Below, in pieces: positions 38,401-47,972 of a DNA stretch of 64,000 nt. The DNA is from Bolinopsis microptera (Eukaryota; Ctenophora; Tentaculata; Lobata; Bolinopsidae): the NCBI RefSeq assembly GCF_026151205.1, contig NC_087083.1, positions 1,116,001 to 1,180,000 on the forward strand, read 5' to 3'. The notes under the pieces were generated by a model. That model was not told the DNA's origin, did not search any database, and saw only the letters and a list, made by a program, of their open reading frames with translations. A program made the translations under genes and the position numbers. Within the stretch, counting starts at the first letter, position 1. The number at the start of each line of letters is the position of its first letter.

Positions 38401-39778
38401 GTTAAATTCTTAATTACAGCTTTTTTTTTCGGTCAGATGTTTTTTTAAAACCCACTTTTACTATGACTTATTAAAAAACATAAAATACAAACTTGATACA
38501 AATACGAAATACAAAAATGAAATACAAACTTTGCAATGTGTTTGTAGTCTGACTCATTCTCCCTTCCAACATCCACTGCTTTTAGGCACACTTCGATGAC
38601 AGCGTCATGGTCCCCCTTCTCGAAGTTAACAGCTGTGCGGGTGAAGGTTTAGGTTAAGTTAACCTTGCAGCTAGTCAGTCACTCAGTCAGTCAATGAGTC
38701 AGTCAATGAGTCAGTCAATGAGTCAGTCAATGAGTCAGTCAATGAGTCAGTCAATGAGTCAGTCAATGAGTCAGTCAATGAGTCAGTCAATGAGTCAGTC
38801 AATGAGTCAGTCAATGAGTCAGTCAATGAGTCAGTCAATGAGTCAGTCAATGAGTCAGTCAATGAATCAGTCAATGAGTCAGTCAACGAGTCAGTCAACG
38901 AGTCAGTCAACGAGTCAGTCAATGAGTCAGTCAATGAGTCAGTCAATGAGTCAGTCAATGAGTCAGTCAATGAGTCAGTCAATGAGTCAGTCAATGAGTC
39001 AGTCAATGAGTCAGTCAATGAGTCAGTCAATGAGTCAGTCAATGAGTCAGTCAATGAGTCAGTCAATGAGTCAGTCAATGAGTCAGTCAATGAGTCAGTC
39101 AATGAGTCAGTCAATGAGTCAGTCAATGAGTCAGTCAATGAGTCAGTCAATGAGTCAGTCAATGAGTCAGTCAATGAGTCAGTCAATGAGTCAGTCAATG
39201 AGTCAGTCAATGAGTCAGTCAGTCAATGAGTCAGTCAATGAGTCAGTCAGTCAATAAGTCAGTAAATGAGTCAGTCAGTCAACGAGTCAGTCAATGAGTC
39301 AGTCACTCAGTCAGTCACTCAGTCAGTCAATGAGTTAGTAAGTCGTTCAGTCATTCAACAGCCAGTCGGCTAGCTAGTCGGTTGGTCATTCAGTCAGTCA
39401 GTCAATCAGTTATTCATTCCGTCAGTCAGTCAACCAGTTATTCATTCCGTCAGTCAGTCAACCAGTTATTCACTCCGTCAGTCAGTCAACCAGTTATTCA
39501 TTCCGTCAGTCAGATAATATTTTCCTGACTGCAATATTACATATATCATTGAATGAGATTAATTATCATTACGTAATACGAGTTTTGTTACATAACAATT
39601 AACAACTTAAAAAGTAAGAGTTAGCACTTAGCAACCCACCTCCTTTGTTATTGTAGAAAGTAATATCAGTGGGGTCAAGGGCTATAGCCTCGTTATAGTG
39701 CTGGATAGCAACATCAAACTGTTTGGCTTTATAGGCTTTGTTACCAAGATCTTTGGCTTTTAGAGCAGGGGTTGCCAT
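19772..39778 (-). CDS. STIP1: Stress-induced phosphoprotein 1 / Hop co-chaperone, short form lacking TPR1-DP1
   Basis: Nine coding exons join in phase: 39778-39640, 38632-38530, 38261-38141, 37735-37639, 37445-37373, 36877-36739, 36526-36414, 20493-20389 and 19844-19772, giving about 320 codons. The protein starts [13 protein letters not shown]. It has three TPRs equal to TPR2A of vertebrate Hop, then a linker, three TPRs equal to TPR2B ([14 protein letters not shown]), and a C-terminal DP2 domain ([17 protein letters not shown]). Hop links Hsp70 and Hsp90 in the cytosol through the EEVD tails. The usual N-terminal TPR1 and DP1 (about 220 residues) are absent, and no exon for them was seen before the neighbouring gene at 40731. 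An acceptor lies 11 bp before the ATG, so a 5' UTR exon probably exists upstream. Intron 7 is about 16 kb and holds other genes and transposons. Confidence 0.88.
20002..20193. repeat. Foldback element, about 75-bp arms, in the last STIP1 intron
   Basis: GAACTTTTGAGGGG at 20002 pairs with CCCCTCAAAAGTTC ending at 20193. The arms continue as near-perfect reverse complements through the GGGTCCGGGACCCC-like and GCCACGCCCATATTTGGT strings. It is probably a MITE. Confidence 0.75.
20264..20283. repeat. Poly-C tract
   Basis: About 20 consecutive C residues in STIP1 intron 8. Length in the assembly may be unreliable. Confidence 0.7.
20831..21297. repeat. 20-bp tandem repeat, about 23 copies
   Basis: The unit TTAACCTATACTTGCTCACA repeats head to tail with no spacers. 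Variants alternate at the last positions (CACA, CATT, CACT, CCCA). It lies in STIP1 intron 7, upstream of the nested FA-domain gene. Confidence 0.95.
21910..22739 (+). CDS. Secreted protein with a farnesoic-acid O-methyltransferase-like (FA) domain
   Basis: Exon 1 (21910-21970) encodes a signal peptide ([17 protein letters not shown]). Exon 2 (22285-22739) joins in phase 1 and ends in TAG, giving 171 aa. The mature part resembles the small beta-rich 'Methyltransf_FA' domain: W-L-D near the start, V-W-I-L-N-D-C in the middle, then V-W-R-I-T-I and L-V-I-H-C-N-D. Despite the name this domain is usually a binding module, and the ligand here is unknown. AATAAA at 22795-22800 supports termination. 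The codon before the stop region ends ...AAA-G|GTGACT, a weak phase-1 donor, so exon 2 could instead splice to the sushi exon at 22975. The gene lies antisense in STIP1 intron 7. Confidence 0.65.
22795..22800 (+). terminator. Candidate polyadenylation signal AATAAA
   Basis: 56 bp after the TAG of the FA-domain gene, the expected distance for a short 3' UTR. Confidence 0.45.
22975..24902 (+). CDS. Sushi-domain exons, two freshly duplicated, with a doubtful C-terminal exon
   Basis: Exons 22975-23154 and 23310-23489 (180 bp each) encode almost identical sushi domains that open [10 protein letters not shown]. Exon 23684-23872 encodes another ([10 protein letters not shown]) like those of the gene at 1144-9086. 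All are phase 1 at both ends. The first two share an identical flanking intron piece, so a 335-bp block was duplicated recently. A candidate last exon (24793-24902) is in phase. It has N-glycosylation-type N-A-T-N-E-T, a Ser-rich stretch, a Leu run and a stop, but the Leu run and stop come from a LINE tail. The start is unknown: the exons may be the 3' half of the FA-domain gene at 21910, part of the gene at 1144-9086, or a separate fragment. Confidence 0.6.
23884..23995. repeat. 13-bp minisatellite (CCCTCACCCAGTA)n
   Basis: Several copies, starting immediately after the sushi exon donor at 23873. Confidence 0.8.
24872..25069 (-). mobile_element. 5'-truncated RTE-like LINE 3' end
   Basis: Read on the minus strand it translates to W-E-P-T-H-G, G-R-P-R-Q-S-Y and, after a frameshift, D-L-A-P-T-stop, the typical C-terminus of RTE-type LINEs. 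A (TAG)n tail follows. AAGAAGCAT flanks both sides (24863-24871 and 25070-25078) as a target duplication. A related fragment is at 37762-37850. Confidence 0.7.
25079..28956. other. No gene seen; part of STIP1 intron 7
   Basis: A poly-C tract lies at about 25111-25130 and a strong hairpin at 27193-27243. Otherwise it is AT-rich sequence with only short unsupported frames. Confidence 0.45.
27193..27243. repeat. Perfect hairpin, 23-bp arms, 5-nt loop
   Basis: TTTACAGTGCCATAAAGGGG... pairs exactly with its reverse complement ending at 27243; the loop is ATCCC. Confidence 0.9.
29434..29964 (+). CDS. Retroelement-derived protein fragment with acidic tail
   Basis: The 176-codon intronless frame contains A-F-F-D-I-R-V, then [11 protein letters not shown], then L-V-F-S-T-N-G-G-M, then [11 protein letters not shown]. 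This order recurs, in my recollection, at the C-terminal end of reverse-transcriptase-bearing proteins that are common in cnidarians and other animals; the catalytic upstream part is missing here. The D-I-R-V box could be part of a nuclease-like fold, which is speculation. The last 30 residues are almost all Asp/Glu/Val/Asn, and their codons grade into the GGA-rich repeat that follows. The frame is open upstream of 29434, so the start is uncertain. AATAAA follows at about 30019. Confidence 0.55.
   Translation: MRLARGLWSPMEMAFFDIRVLQPGAKSNTNQDTPEKLYSKHEREKERKYGDRCVKIEKGTCNGLVFSTNGGMSPQATMFLKRVATLLAAKTSRDKSLIMANLRRRLRFELLKTVLIAVRGHRGRYYEKAIPVDELDLNLAHTTNDEDWGDDVDEEDEEDDEVENEVENVEGELLEE
30180..35862. 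repeat. Purine-only (GGA/GAA) satellite with 2,356-bp higher-order duplication
   Basis: About 5.7 kb of the + strand is almost entirely A and G, built from GAGGAGGACTGAGGAGGA-like units. It is broken by short modules with TTTTTGTCCGTTT (near 30150, 31530, 32110, 33930, 34510, 35115 and 35845). The block 29895-32250 is repeated at 32251-34600 with an offset of 2,356 bp, including the last codons of the upstream ORF, its 3' flank and the array itself. A third partial copy follows. Long Pro/Ser/Leu frames on the minus strand and Glu/Arg frames on the plus strand are by-products of the composition. Confidence 0.9.
37762..37850 (+). mobile_element. RTE-like LINE fragment in a STIP1 intron
   Basis: It reads [17 protein letters not shown] and is about 90% identical over 85 bp to the LINE end at 24872-25069 in the opposite orientation. 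It ends at a stop without the usual 3' tail. Confidence 0.6.
38673..39513. repeat. 12-bp minisatellite (AGTCAGTCAATG)n in STIP1 intron 1
   Basis: About 45 nearly perfect copies between 38685 and 39257, then degenerate AGTCAGTC and CAGTTATTCATTCCGTC variants up to 39513. Because the unit is 12 bp, both strands are open (Met-Ser-Gln-Ser and Thr-Asp-Ser-Leu repeats), but this is intron. Confidence 0.95.
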
Positions 39779-40730
39779 CACAATATAACCTACAGAAGAG
39801 GAACAATGAACATATTGTGTTAGTTATTAAATTTATGTTAAATCTATGTATAGTGTAGTTTATTAACTTACGATTAACAAATATCAACAAGAAATAAAGT
39901 GTATGGATATTGGTATACATTAGGTAATTTTTAAACTCAATCACCATGTACATTTTTAAAATGCATAACTTCTATTAAGCACTTCTCAGATTGAAAAAGA
40001 AGTGTAACAATACAAATGTTAAGGGAAGAAATCTTGTGAGTTATTTCAAGAGATATGTATAGAGTGACAATTGTTAAAGCTTATGATATTTTCAATCGTA
40101 TTTCTAGAATTCTTTGCCAATCATAAAATTAATAATACAAGATCCGAAAAAAAGATAATAGATTTTAATTATAAATGATATAATATAAACAGCATCAAAT
40201 TCAAACACAAATTATCCAGGTTTACAATTCCAAGTAAAAAACAAAAGTTACAAATTTCAAATCACTTCACGATTGTAAGGCAGAATAATGGGAATTATTC
40301 GATTCTTTAGGACAAAATGAGAGTCTCGGACACTCATTTTGTCCCAAAGAACCGAATATGATCAACCCACTCACAAGAGCGAAAAAGATACCTAATAATG
40401 GGAATTGTTGAAAACATGCAATCAATAATCAAGCCCGCTGAAACCTGGCAATATAATGTTATGCAGGTAGCCTGAAGTTATTTACTCATTATAGTTCTGT
40501 GTTTAATGTTTATACAGATTCCAAATTAACGTTTGTGTTGAAGACTTCACATAACAGCATAGGTAATAATGTACATCCAGCGATGAGCCTTAACTGAACC
40601 CATCAACAATCCATGCCATTATTCATCTTTGAAAGGCCCATTACATCATTGTATAATGTATATTGTATAATAACCCATTTCACAATTGTTAATTTAATTC
40701 AAATAAGTCTGGAATTTACTCATTAACCGT
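39779..40730. other. No coding sequence seen; STIP1 5' region and TMX 3' flank
   Basis: It must contain the STIP1 promoter and a possible 5' UTR exon, since a splice acceptor (CTTCTGTAG on the minus strand) lies 11 bp before the ATG. No TPR-encoding frame is visible. A hairpin lies at about 40295-40357 (AGGACAAAATGAG paired with CTCATTTTGTCC). Confidence 0.4.
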
Positions 40731-41408
40731 TCACTGAACCTTCTTGTCTTCCTCTTCCTCCTCCTGACTGACAGGACGTGGCTGCGAGCGCTGCAGTCCT
40801 ATCGTGTGCGCTTGCTTTGGTTTACCAAACACTGAGTGAATACCCCAAACTGTCACTAAAAACAGAGCTATCATCGCCACAATTGGAATAGCTATAAGGA
40901 TAATGATTGAGGCAACCACTGGTACATTCGCTTGTTTGGTGAGGTAATCGTGCATGTCATTGACCTTGATAGCAAAGGATACAAGATATCCAAACATCTG
41001 CATTGTAACAGATCCAGGTCGTCTGTACCAACTCATAGGCTCCAAACTATGACACTCACCCTCTTCCAAGAACTTCTTCCACACATTAATCTTCCTGGCA
41101 CCTTGATAGGTTCTGAAAACTCCATCCTTAACATGGAACAACGTGGGTATTCTAGTGACAAGAAGTTGGTTACTAAGACTATAACCCACAGTGATGTCTA
41201 TCTCGGCTATGTTGTATTCCTTGTCTTCAGCCCAAGCTCCTAGTTGGATCCAGGATTGCGCGATGGACTTGCATGCGCCACACCATGGTGCGTACGCCTT
41301 GATAAACCAGTCTCCATCTTGGATGATGTGACTGTTGTCGTCTGTTAGTACAACTACTTCACTGCTGACTAAGATAAGAGTGCAGGAGAGAACCAAGAGT
41401 TTATTCAT
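40731..41408 (-). CDS. TMX1: TMX1-like thioredoxin-related transmembrane protein
   Basis: The intronless 225-aa frame starts with a signal peptide (M-N-K-L-L-V-L-S-C-T-L-I-L-V-S-S). A thioredoxin domain follows, with active site W-C-G-A-C near residue 43 and the cis-Pro motif R-I-P-T-L-F-H. One membrane helix lies at about 163-190, and the cytosolic tail is rich in Glu/Lys. This order matches TMX1, a disulfide-handling enzyme of the ER membrane that acts on membrane-bound clients. Vertebrate TMX1 has C-P-A-C, so the Pro-to-Gly change may alter redox potential. It is a little shorter than the vertebrate protein (about 280 aa). The lack of introns is unusual beside intron-rich neighbours and could reflect retroposition, but no poly-A tract or target duplication was seen. 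Confidence 0.85.
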   Translation of the reverse strand: MNKLLVLSCTLILVSSEVVVLTDDNSHIIQDGDWFIKAYAPWCGACKSIAQSWIQLGAWAEDKEYNIAEIDITVGYSLSNQLLVTRIPTLFHVKDGVFRTYQGARKINVWKKFLEEGECHSLEPMSWYRRPGSVTMQMFGYLVSFAIKVNDMHDYLTKQANVPVVASIIILIAIPIVAMIALFLVTVWGIHSVFGKPKQAHTIGLQRSQPRPVSQEEEEEDKKVQ

Positions 41409-42265
41409 TGTCTAAGGGAGAGGTTTTTATTTAATTATTTGTAACTAAATTACTCAAATTCGCGCTTGTGCACGTCTCACTTCTGTAACAATCGGACATC
41501 AGGCAATGGTTCAACAACACTTTTCACAGGACCCATCGACACAGCCTGAAGGTGACTGCATAATAACGGGCCAAAGTGGAATCACACAATAATAGCTTAT
41601 TATCGTGCATAATATCGTGCATAATATCGTGCATAACCGAATGAATAATATCCAACTAAATTTTGTCGCTAAATCATAGATGGTAACATCAAACATACTA
41701 TTACATATTATAAATATACAGGTGGGCCAAAAGTCAGTACCCAAACGTTGGCCTTTATAGCTAAGTCACTGAGTGCCCAATTGAAATAATTCTTTCTGGT
41801 ACGACTTACCACTGGTTCGAGGAATTTGTCAACTTGAAAAATATTCGTGTCCATTTTTTTTCAATTATGAAGGTTCAGTTTTGCGTTTAATTGATAGTTG
41901 GATCGAGCTAAATTTTATTGAAGAGTTTTAGTTTCTCAGATGACTTAGATACGAAGCATAACGAGTTTATTCATTACGTGTGATCAGGTGATTGGCTTAC
42001 CTAATCACGTGACAAGGTGACCCCGTTAACCACCCCGCTCAACATTATGGGAATCCTTAAGGCTGCCCAATTAAAGTGTCTTGTCAGTCACATAATCACC
42101 CAATCAATTTTGCTAACGAGATACACAAAATGCTTGATAATTTCATCATTCCTAATTCGTTTCACATCATTTTTCAGATCAGATGCAACATTTAATAATC
42201 TACTGTCTCTGAAAAAAATTAGTCGTCCAGCATGTTCAGAGAAAACAATATAGGTGTTTTAAAAT

Positions 42266-42990
42266 AGAATGGGCGGGGTGTCTTGGAGTAATCATGGATG
42301 ATAAATTGAGCTGGAAACCACATATATCATCCCTCAACAAGAAACTAAGAAGTGCTTGTGGACGTATCTACCGTATTAAGAAATGCTTACCAGAATCACT
42401 ATATAAGCAAATATATCATTCTCTCTTTGAATCACACCTAGGTTATGCTATTTCTGTCTGGGGAGGTATTCCCAATAATCAGTTGAAACCGCTATTTATT
42501 ACTCAAAAGAAGTGTATCAGGATTCTATTTGGAGACTATGAAGCTTATGTAGACAAGTTCAAGACATGTGCTAGAGCAAGACCAATTAATTCTCAACGTC
42601 TAGGATCTGAATTCTATGTTAAAGAGTCCACTAAGCCTCTATTCACAAAACATGAATTACTTGTTACAGAGAACCTGTACAGATACCGTTGTTTAATGGA
42701 ACTTTTTAAGATCATTAAGTCACGAGTACCAATTTCGTTATACTACTTATTCAACATATCAAATAGGAAAGATAATCTGTTCATTACGCCCTCTCCAACT
42801 AATCAATTTGTTTATAAATCTGCATGGCTGTGGAATGAATTCCGTAAAGTTGGCCCGTTAAATTTCACCTCCACATGCAGATCTATCAAGAATTTACTTA
42901 AACAGTCACTTCTAAGAGCTCAAAACCGGTATGGAACTGAATGGTGTGACAAAAATTTCACTGAATTCTGATTAAGAAGTGATATTTATT
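42266..42990 (+). mobile_element. 5'-truncated LINE, C-terminal reverse transcriptase part
   Basis: A 225-codon frame (42294-42971) opens with L-G-V-I-M-D-D-K-L-S-W-K-P-H-I, the region just after the RT palm in LINEs. It then has the thumb-like G-Y-A-I-S-V-W-G-G motif and ends with a W-L-W-N-E-F motif before the stop. The frame continues a few codons upstream of the ATG to the junction at about 42266, so it is a truncated insertion, not a gene. Confidence 0.75.
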
Positions 42991-43231
42991 TGCCTGTTAT
43001 TCCCACTTAAGCACTTACTGACTGACAAGCTTATCTATGATTACCATGCTTGAATTTAGGTAAACAACATACAACTCATTTCCAAGTTACGCTGAGCGCA
43101 ACCGCCGAATGACTCAGCAATATGGAAACGCGCGCGCATAGTATTGCGCGCCGATGCTGTGCGCGCGCGTTGTCGGCCGAAACTTGGGAAGTTCCCGCTC
43201 TAATATTCAGACGACAGTGATGACTCATTAA

Positions 43232-44735
43232 GGCCAGAGGGGGGGGTAAACGCTCAAAATTTTTTACAAAAATATTAATCTTTAAATAAATTCATTTTTT
43301 GATGACAAAAGTTTTGCTGCCATTCACATATTTGTAACTGCTTAACTTTTTTTGATAAATGAGGTTAACTGATTCTTACAAAATTAGGGTTACAACGTTG
43401 AGGTTACTAAAATTGAGGTTAAGATGTTATTTTACCCCAAGATTATTTGTTATTTCGGTCAGCAAATGTTAACTCTCAATTCTAGGTTCATAATTGTCAC
43501 TAAAAACGCTATCTAAACGTTTATAAACGAGGTTAACCTCTTAATTTAGGTATAGCGAAAATAGATTGGACGATAGAGTTGTTATTTTTATCGTAAGATT
43601 ACGACATACAAATTTCTAAATAGATGTAGTGCTGATTCACTTAATTTTATCTCGAGAAAGTGTTGAAAATGAGGTTAACCATCACACCTGGTACTTTAAG
43701 AATTATTTACATACGATTCTTACTTTTGTTATGTACCACAATATCACAGTGAGGTATCTATTTGTATTACAATGCCTCAAATATTATCACGTGACAAAGG
43801 TGATTTAGAATGACCATGTTTTAGTAGAAGAGTTCACCCGTAAATGGCTCAAAAATGAGGTTAACCTCTCATTTGTTGAATATCGGGCCAGTCAATTGCA
43901 TGTTAACCTCAACAACTTTATCGTTACACTGGGCAAATGTTGTATTACATGTATAGCTATGTATTGATAAACCAATCCCAGTGTAATATGGTCTATAGCG
44001 AGGTTAACAATCATATTTTTACTACTATTACAAGATATCATGATAGTTAACCTCATTTTTAGACAAATTTTGGTTTATGATGTTGATTTTCCCAATATAA
44101 AGTATCTCAATGAAGATCTTTACACCTTAAAGCAAAAATTGTAAGAGACGTTTCTAAATACGGAAAATAATGCACAATTTGAGATTTTGGCAGTGAAATG
44201 AAAACACCAAAACTCGTTTTACTCGAAACGGTTTTTTTCATACCAAAATCCTTAACTTGAGAAGACTGGCCACACCCAGAAGCTGAAACTTGGCACAGGT
44301 GGTCTTTGGGATGTTAGGCAAAAACGTTATGTTTTAGAATTTTGATTTTTGCCTTTGTTCTTGAAATATGAGGTTAACTTCACCCCAAATTCGTAATAAA
44401 ATCGAATTTGGGTTAAAGTTAACCTCATATTTCAAGAACAAAGGCAAAAATCAAAATTCTAAAACATAACGTTTTTGCCTAACACCCCAAAGAACACTTG
44501 TGCCAAGTTTCAGCTTCTGGGTGTGGCCAGTCTTCTCAAGTTAAGGTTTTTAAACTTTTTACAGTTTAAGTTAAAGGTTTACATATAATTACAGGTAAAC
44601 CTCAATATTTGGCGCGCAATATCTCAAAAACGCAAGGTCAGATTTCGGTCCGGTTTTTTTCTTCTTGTTCGTCTCCAGCAGCTCTGATAAAATATGTGAA
44701 AACTGGAAAAACGAATTTTACCCCCCCCTCTGGCC
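43232..44735. mobile_element. 1.5-kb TTAA-flanked (piggyBac-type) non-autonomous element with internal palindrome
   Basis: Inverted ends GGCCAGAGGGGGGGTAAA and the complement, ending at 44735, are flanked by TTAA (43228-43231 and 44736-44739). Inside, 44262-44537 is a near-perfect palindrome with arms of about 120 bp. GAGGTTAAC or its complement occurs about ten times. No transposase is present. Confidence 0.75.
44262..44537. repeat. Near-perfect palindrome, about 120-bp arms
   Basis: GAAGACTGGCCACACCCAGA at 44262 pairs with TCTGGGTGTGGCCAGTCTTC ending at 44537. Few mismatches; the spacer of about 30 bp is itself partly symmetrical. Confidence 0.9.
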
Positions 44736-44739
44736 TTAA

Positions 44740-46560
44740 GAGCACTAATTTCGACCACTTTCCCGGTCGAACCATACCAAATCAAACTAATTGACCCACG
44801 TGTATAGCCAATGTCCTGGCGGTGCTGAGCCGATGTAAAACTCTTCTGTAAACTCTTTTGTCTCTTGTAACTTGCTTATGAGTATTGCTGAAAGCACAGT
44901 GTAAGGCCTACACGGACCGCCTCTAACTAGCCAATCCCTGTTTACATGCCGTGTAGCAGGGGACTAGAAAGAGCTAAACTAGTAAGCGGGGCATAGCCAA
45001 TACACTATACTTCCATCATTGAGTATATTACCAACCAACAGGAAAATTTCCTTGTGTTTGGAATCTACCAAGACGAAAGTTGTACAATCCAGCGAAATTC
45101 CGCTATTTTATATTTTAGTTATACTGTGTACTGTGTACAATAGTTATAGCGTATAGTGTGTAGTGTGTAGTGGTTATTTTGTTGTAACGTGTCACTTTAT
45201 TATTTGCTACCAACGTCAGCCTTGACTTACCATTTATTGTAATTGGTACAGCATATATCAAAATTAAAACACTGTTTTCGATCTGACGGGTGATGGGCTC
45301 TCTCTGATGGGACATATAGTTCTAGGGGGTACCCGGGGTACGAGTTAACGAATAGTGTTCGTGTCCTTCCACAATCCCCTCTCATTGTGTTTTTGACGGA
45401 GGAGGAGCCTAGTTCATCCGTCTGCATCGCTTAATCGAGTTAAAAATTTAGCCAATAACAAACTAAATTACATGTTATACTGATATCAGATGTAGAGTTT
45501 ATAACATACAAATTCTAAATTTTTGACGGCTGACGATGGTAAGTCGCTACGTTTAACTCGGGACTTTTATAGTCTTAAGTCTTGGAGCTCAAAATGTCTC
45601 GTGCTGTGGGCCGTATAAACGGCGCACACCACCGCCCCGCCTTACTGCTTACATTACTTCATGGTTGCAGGGCGGAGCCGGTGCCGTTTGTCTCGGCCTC
45701 GAGTGGCGAGTGCTTGCTCATCGAATACACGATTGAAACACTAATTATTTACTGGCATTCTACAGTTTCCAAAACGAAGTACGAAGGTATATTAACTTTG
45801 AGCTTTGTTTTGGCGACTGCTTCATCGATGGGCAAGTAGGTATTTGTTGTTTAGCAGTGTTGAATATTGGAGCAATTATATAATGTATATCTCCATCATA
45901 ATATAGGCTAGTGTAAACATATATAATCAATAATACAAACAAATAGTATTATATTATTGGTAACTCGCTAGATTATAAATGTTATTTAAACACATATGTT
46001 TACGTCAATTATTACTAAAATTAATATTCTTTTTGCTTTAATATAATTACATGTCACATAATTGATTAGTTGAATGAAACGTGTGCTACAAATGTCTACG
46101 CCTCACGCAGAACTGCGTACCGCTTAGTACTTCATGCTTGAGCGGTACTGCTGTTCACAGAGGCGCGCATATAATAGCACTCAATTTAATCACAAATAAC
46201 GAGCGCGCGGTTTTTGGAATTTCTCCATTATTATTTTTCGATCTATTAATTAGATCGCAGTGCTCACGGCCTGTACTGCGTGAACGACAGAAATATGTTT
46301 TAAATTATTTTGCTTCTGAAATTTTGGCTCTAGTAATTAAGAAATGCGACATGTAATTGTAAGATAACAATTAAATAGATCCTGTGCGCGGCGCCTACAG
46401 CTGACCTACGAATTTCTGAACAATTGAAAATTGTGGCTGTGTGCGCGGCGTACTGTATATGTGTTTGAAATTGAAATTTGAATTTATTTATGAATATAAC
46501 ATTATGTATTGATTGTTTTGTGGTAAATAAAAAATTTTTCTTTCCTAAAAAAAATTTTTC
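44740..46560. other. No gene supported
   Basis: Short frames only. A string CGTGTGCTACAAATGTCTACGCCTC (from 46080) shares words with repeats at 19050 and 47787. It is probably part of the expanded element at 41719-46713 or of further insertions in it. Confidence 0.4.
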
Positions 46561-46727
46561 TTTCCTGTAAAATATTCGAATTTTCAAATTTTGGCGCCGG
46601 AATCCTCAAACAAGCAGATACAGTATACCATCTGCAAAGCAACAACTCTCAAATATAAAACACGGCGGAGGTGTAAGACCTAACGTACGGGTACTGACTT
46701 TTGGCCCACCCTGTACTTGAGTAAAAG

Positions 46728-46805
46728 CGTATGCTAGCAGCTAGCGTATGCTAGTATACGTATATGCTAGCAGCTAGCGTATGCTAGTATACGTATATGC
46801 TAGCA
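46728..46805. repeat. 33-bp tandem repeat, about 2.4 copies
   Basis: The unit TATGCTAGCAGCTAGCGTATGCTAGTATACGTA is rich in nested palindromes (GCTAGC, TATACGTATA). It starts 13 bp after the end of the TA-flanked element. Confidence 0.85.
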
Positions 46806-47526
46806 GCTAGCGCGCTGGTACAATGAAACTAATAAATCAATGTTTTAGCTCATTTTACAAAGTCAAATATTTAAAACAATTAAAATTGTATAGTGCTCAA
46901 TTTGTAAATGACTAGTTGATCTTTGCTATTGGAAGTTTGTCAAGGACTGGCAGCTAGCGGGGCAATGAATGCACGGGTACAAAATACCAGCTGTTAAATT
47001 CGACCTGACCACACCGTCGAAGGTTGCCAGTTAATATTGGGTTAAATGTAAGCCAGTGGTGCCAAGCGCCGCCACATTCGTGTGGCACTATATTTTTCGT
47101 AAATAAATTCACACTTGAAGTGTGGAAAAAAGCGCCCGCAGTGGCGTGAAAGCACATGGATAGATGAAACCATAAACATGTGTGCAAGTTAATTGCTTTT
47201 TACATAAATTGCTTTGTATTTCATAACCAATAAATCAATTTTTATCATAAACGAGGAATAAGTAAGTGTCGTTTTTTTTAAAGTTAGCACACCACACACG
47301 AGACTATTTTAAAATTTGCTCTGATCAGAGCAACTAATTATACAACGCAAACATTTAAATTCTCGAGCTGGATCGATCATACTAGCAACATGACAACAAT
47401 TAATAAACTTTTATTAAATGTTTCAGTGCGGCTTGCCGGCTTAAATATACACTTATAACAAAACAACCCATAAAACTTAAATAGCAATACAGTCAATAAT
47501 CGCATCAGATAAAAAACAATAAATGT
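46806..47526. other. No gene seen
   Basis: AT-rich sequence with short unsupported frames. Confidence 0.4.
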
Positions 47527-47662
47527 TAATTGACGATGTCAAGTCTTCGCAGATCGGTGAAGCCCAGTAGCACATTTTAATATTGCCGATTTAACAAAGT
47601 TGTGGTTGCGAGAAGCATTATTGGATGCGCGGCGTGGCCCAGTAAAGCATCGCGCTACAACC
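47527..47662 (+). repeat. Dispersed SINE-like unit, copy 3
   Basis: It begins TTGACGATGTCAAGTCTTCGCAG and ends CCCAGTAAAGCATCGCGCTAC, the same order as copies 1 and 2. Confidence 0.5.
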
Positions 47663-47972
47663 ATAAATGGAAACGTTAAATTTTTAAATTATTTTGATAC
47701 GTTTTGCTTTCAACGGCGCGCGCTTTGCGCGCGAAAAGTGGCATGCGCATGCAACGTATTGCTCTAATCAGAGCCCTCTAACAAACGCGTCACGCAGTAC
47801 GCGTATACACATGGCTATGTGAATGCAACGTATGTCCAAAATTAAAGCAATATGATTAATAAATTAAAAAATGTATTAATATTGCATTTATACAATATGT
47901 TATTTATTGTTTAATGTTTAACATTTTTTCGTATTTTAGGTTCATTATTTTTGTTACAGCAATTTGTTGCAT

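Larger units (their letters stand above)
41719..46713. mobile_element. TA-flanked (mariner-type) element expanded by nested insertions
   Basis: Ends CAGGTGGGCCAAAAGTCAGT and ACTGACTTTTGGCCCACCTG-like are inverted, flanked by TA (41717-41718 and 46714-46715). About 540 bp next to the left end and 140 bp next to the right end match, in reverse orientation, the 721-bp copy at 51169-51889. The extra 4 kb contains a LINE fragment (42266-42990), a TTAA-flanked MITE (43232-44735) and unassigned sequence. No transposase is seen. Confidence 0.6.

Noticed and set aside
38683-39257. Frames of repeated Met-Ser-Gln-Ser (+) and Thr-Asp-Ser-Leu (-)
   Set aside because: By-products of a 12-bp intronic minisatellite, between STIP1 exons 1 and 2.
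45582-45839. 85-codon frame starting M-E-L-K-M-S-R
   Set aside because: No family features, no splice support; lies within repeat-rich expanded transposon sequence.
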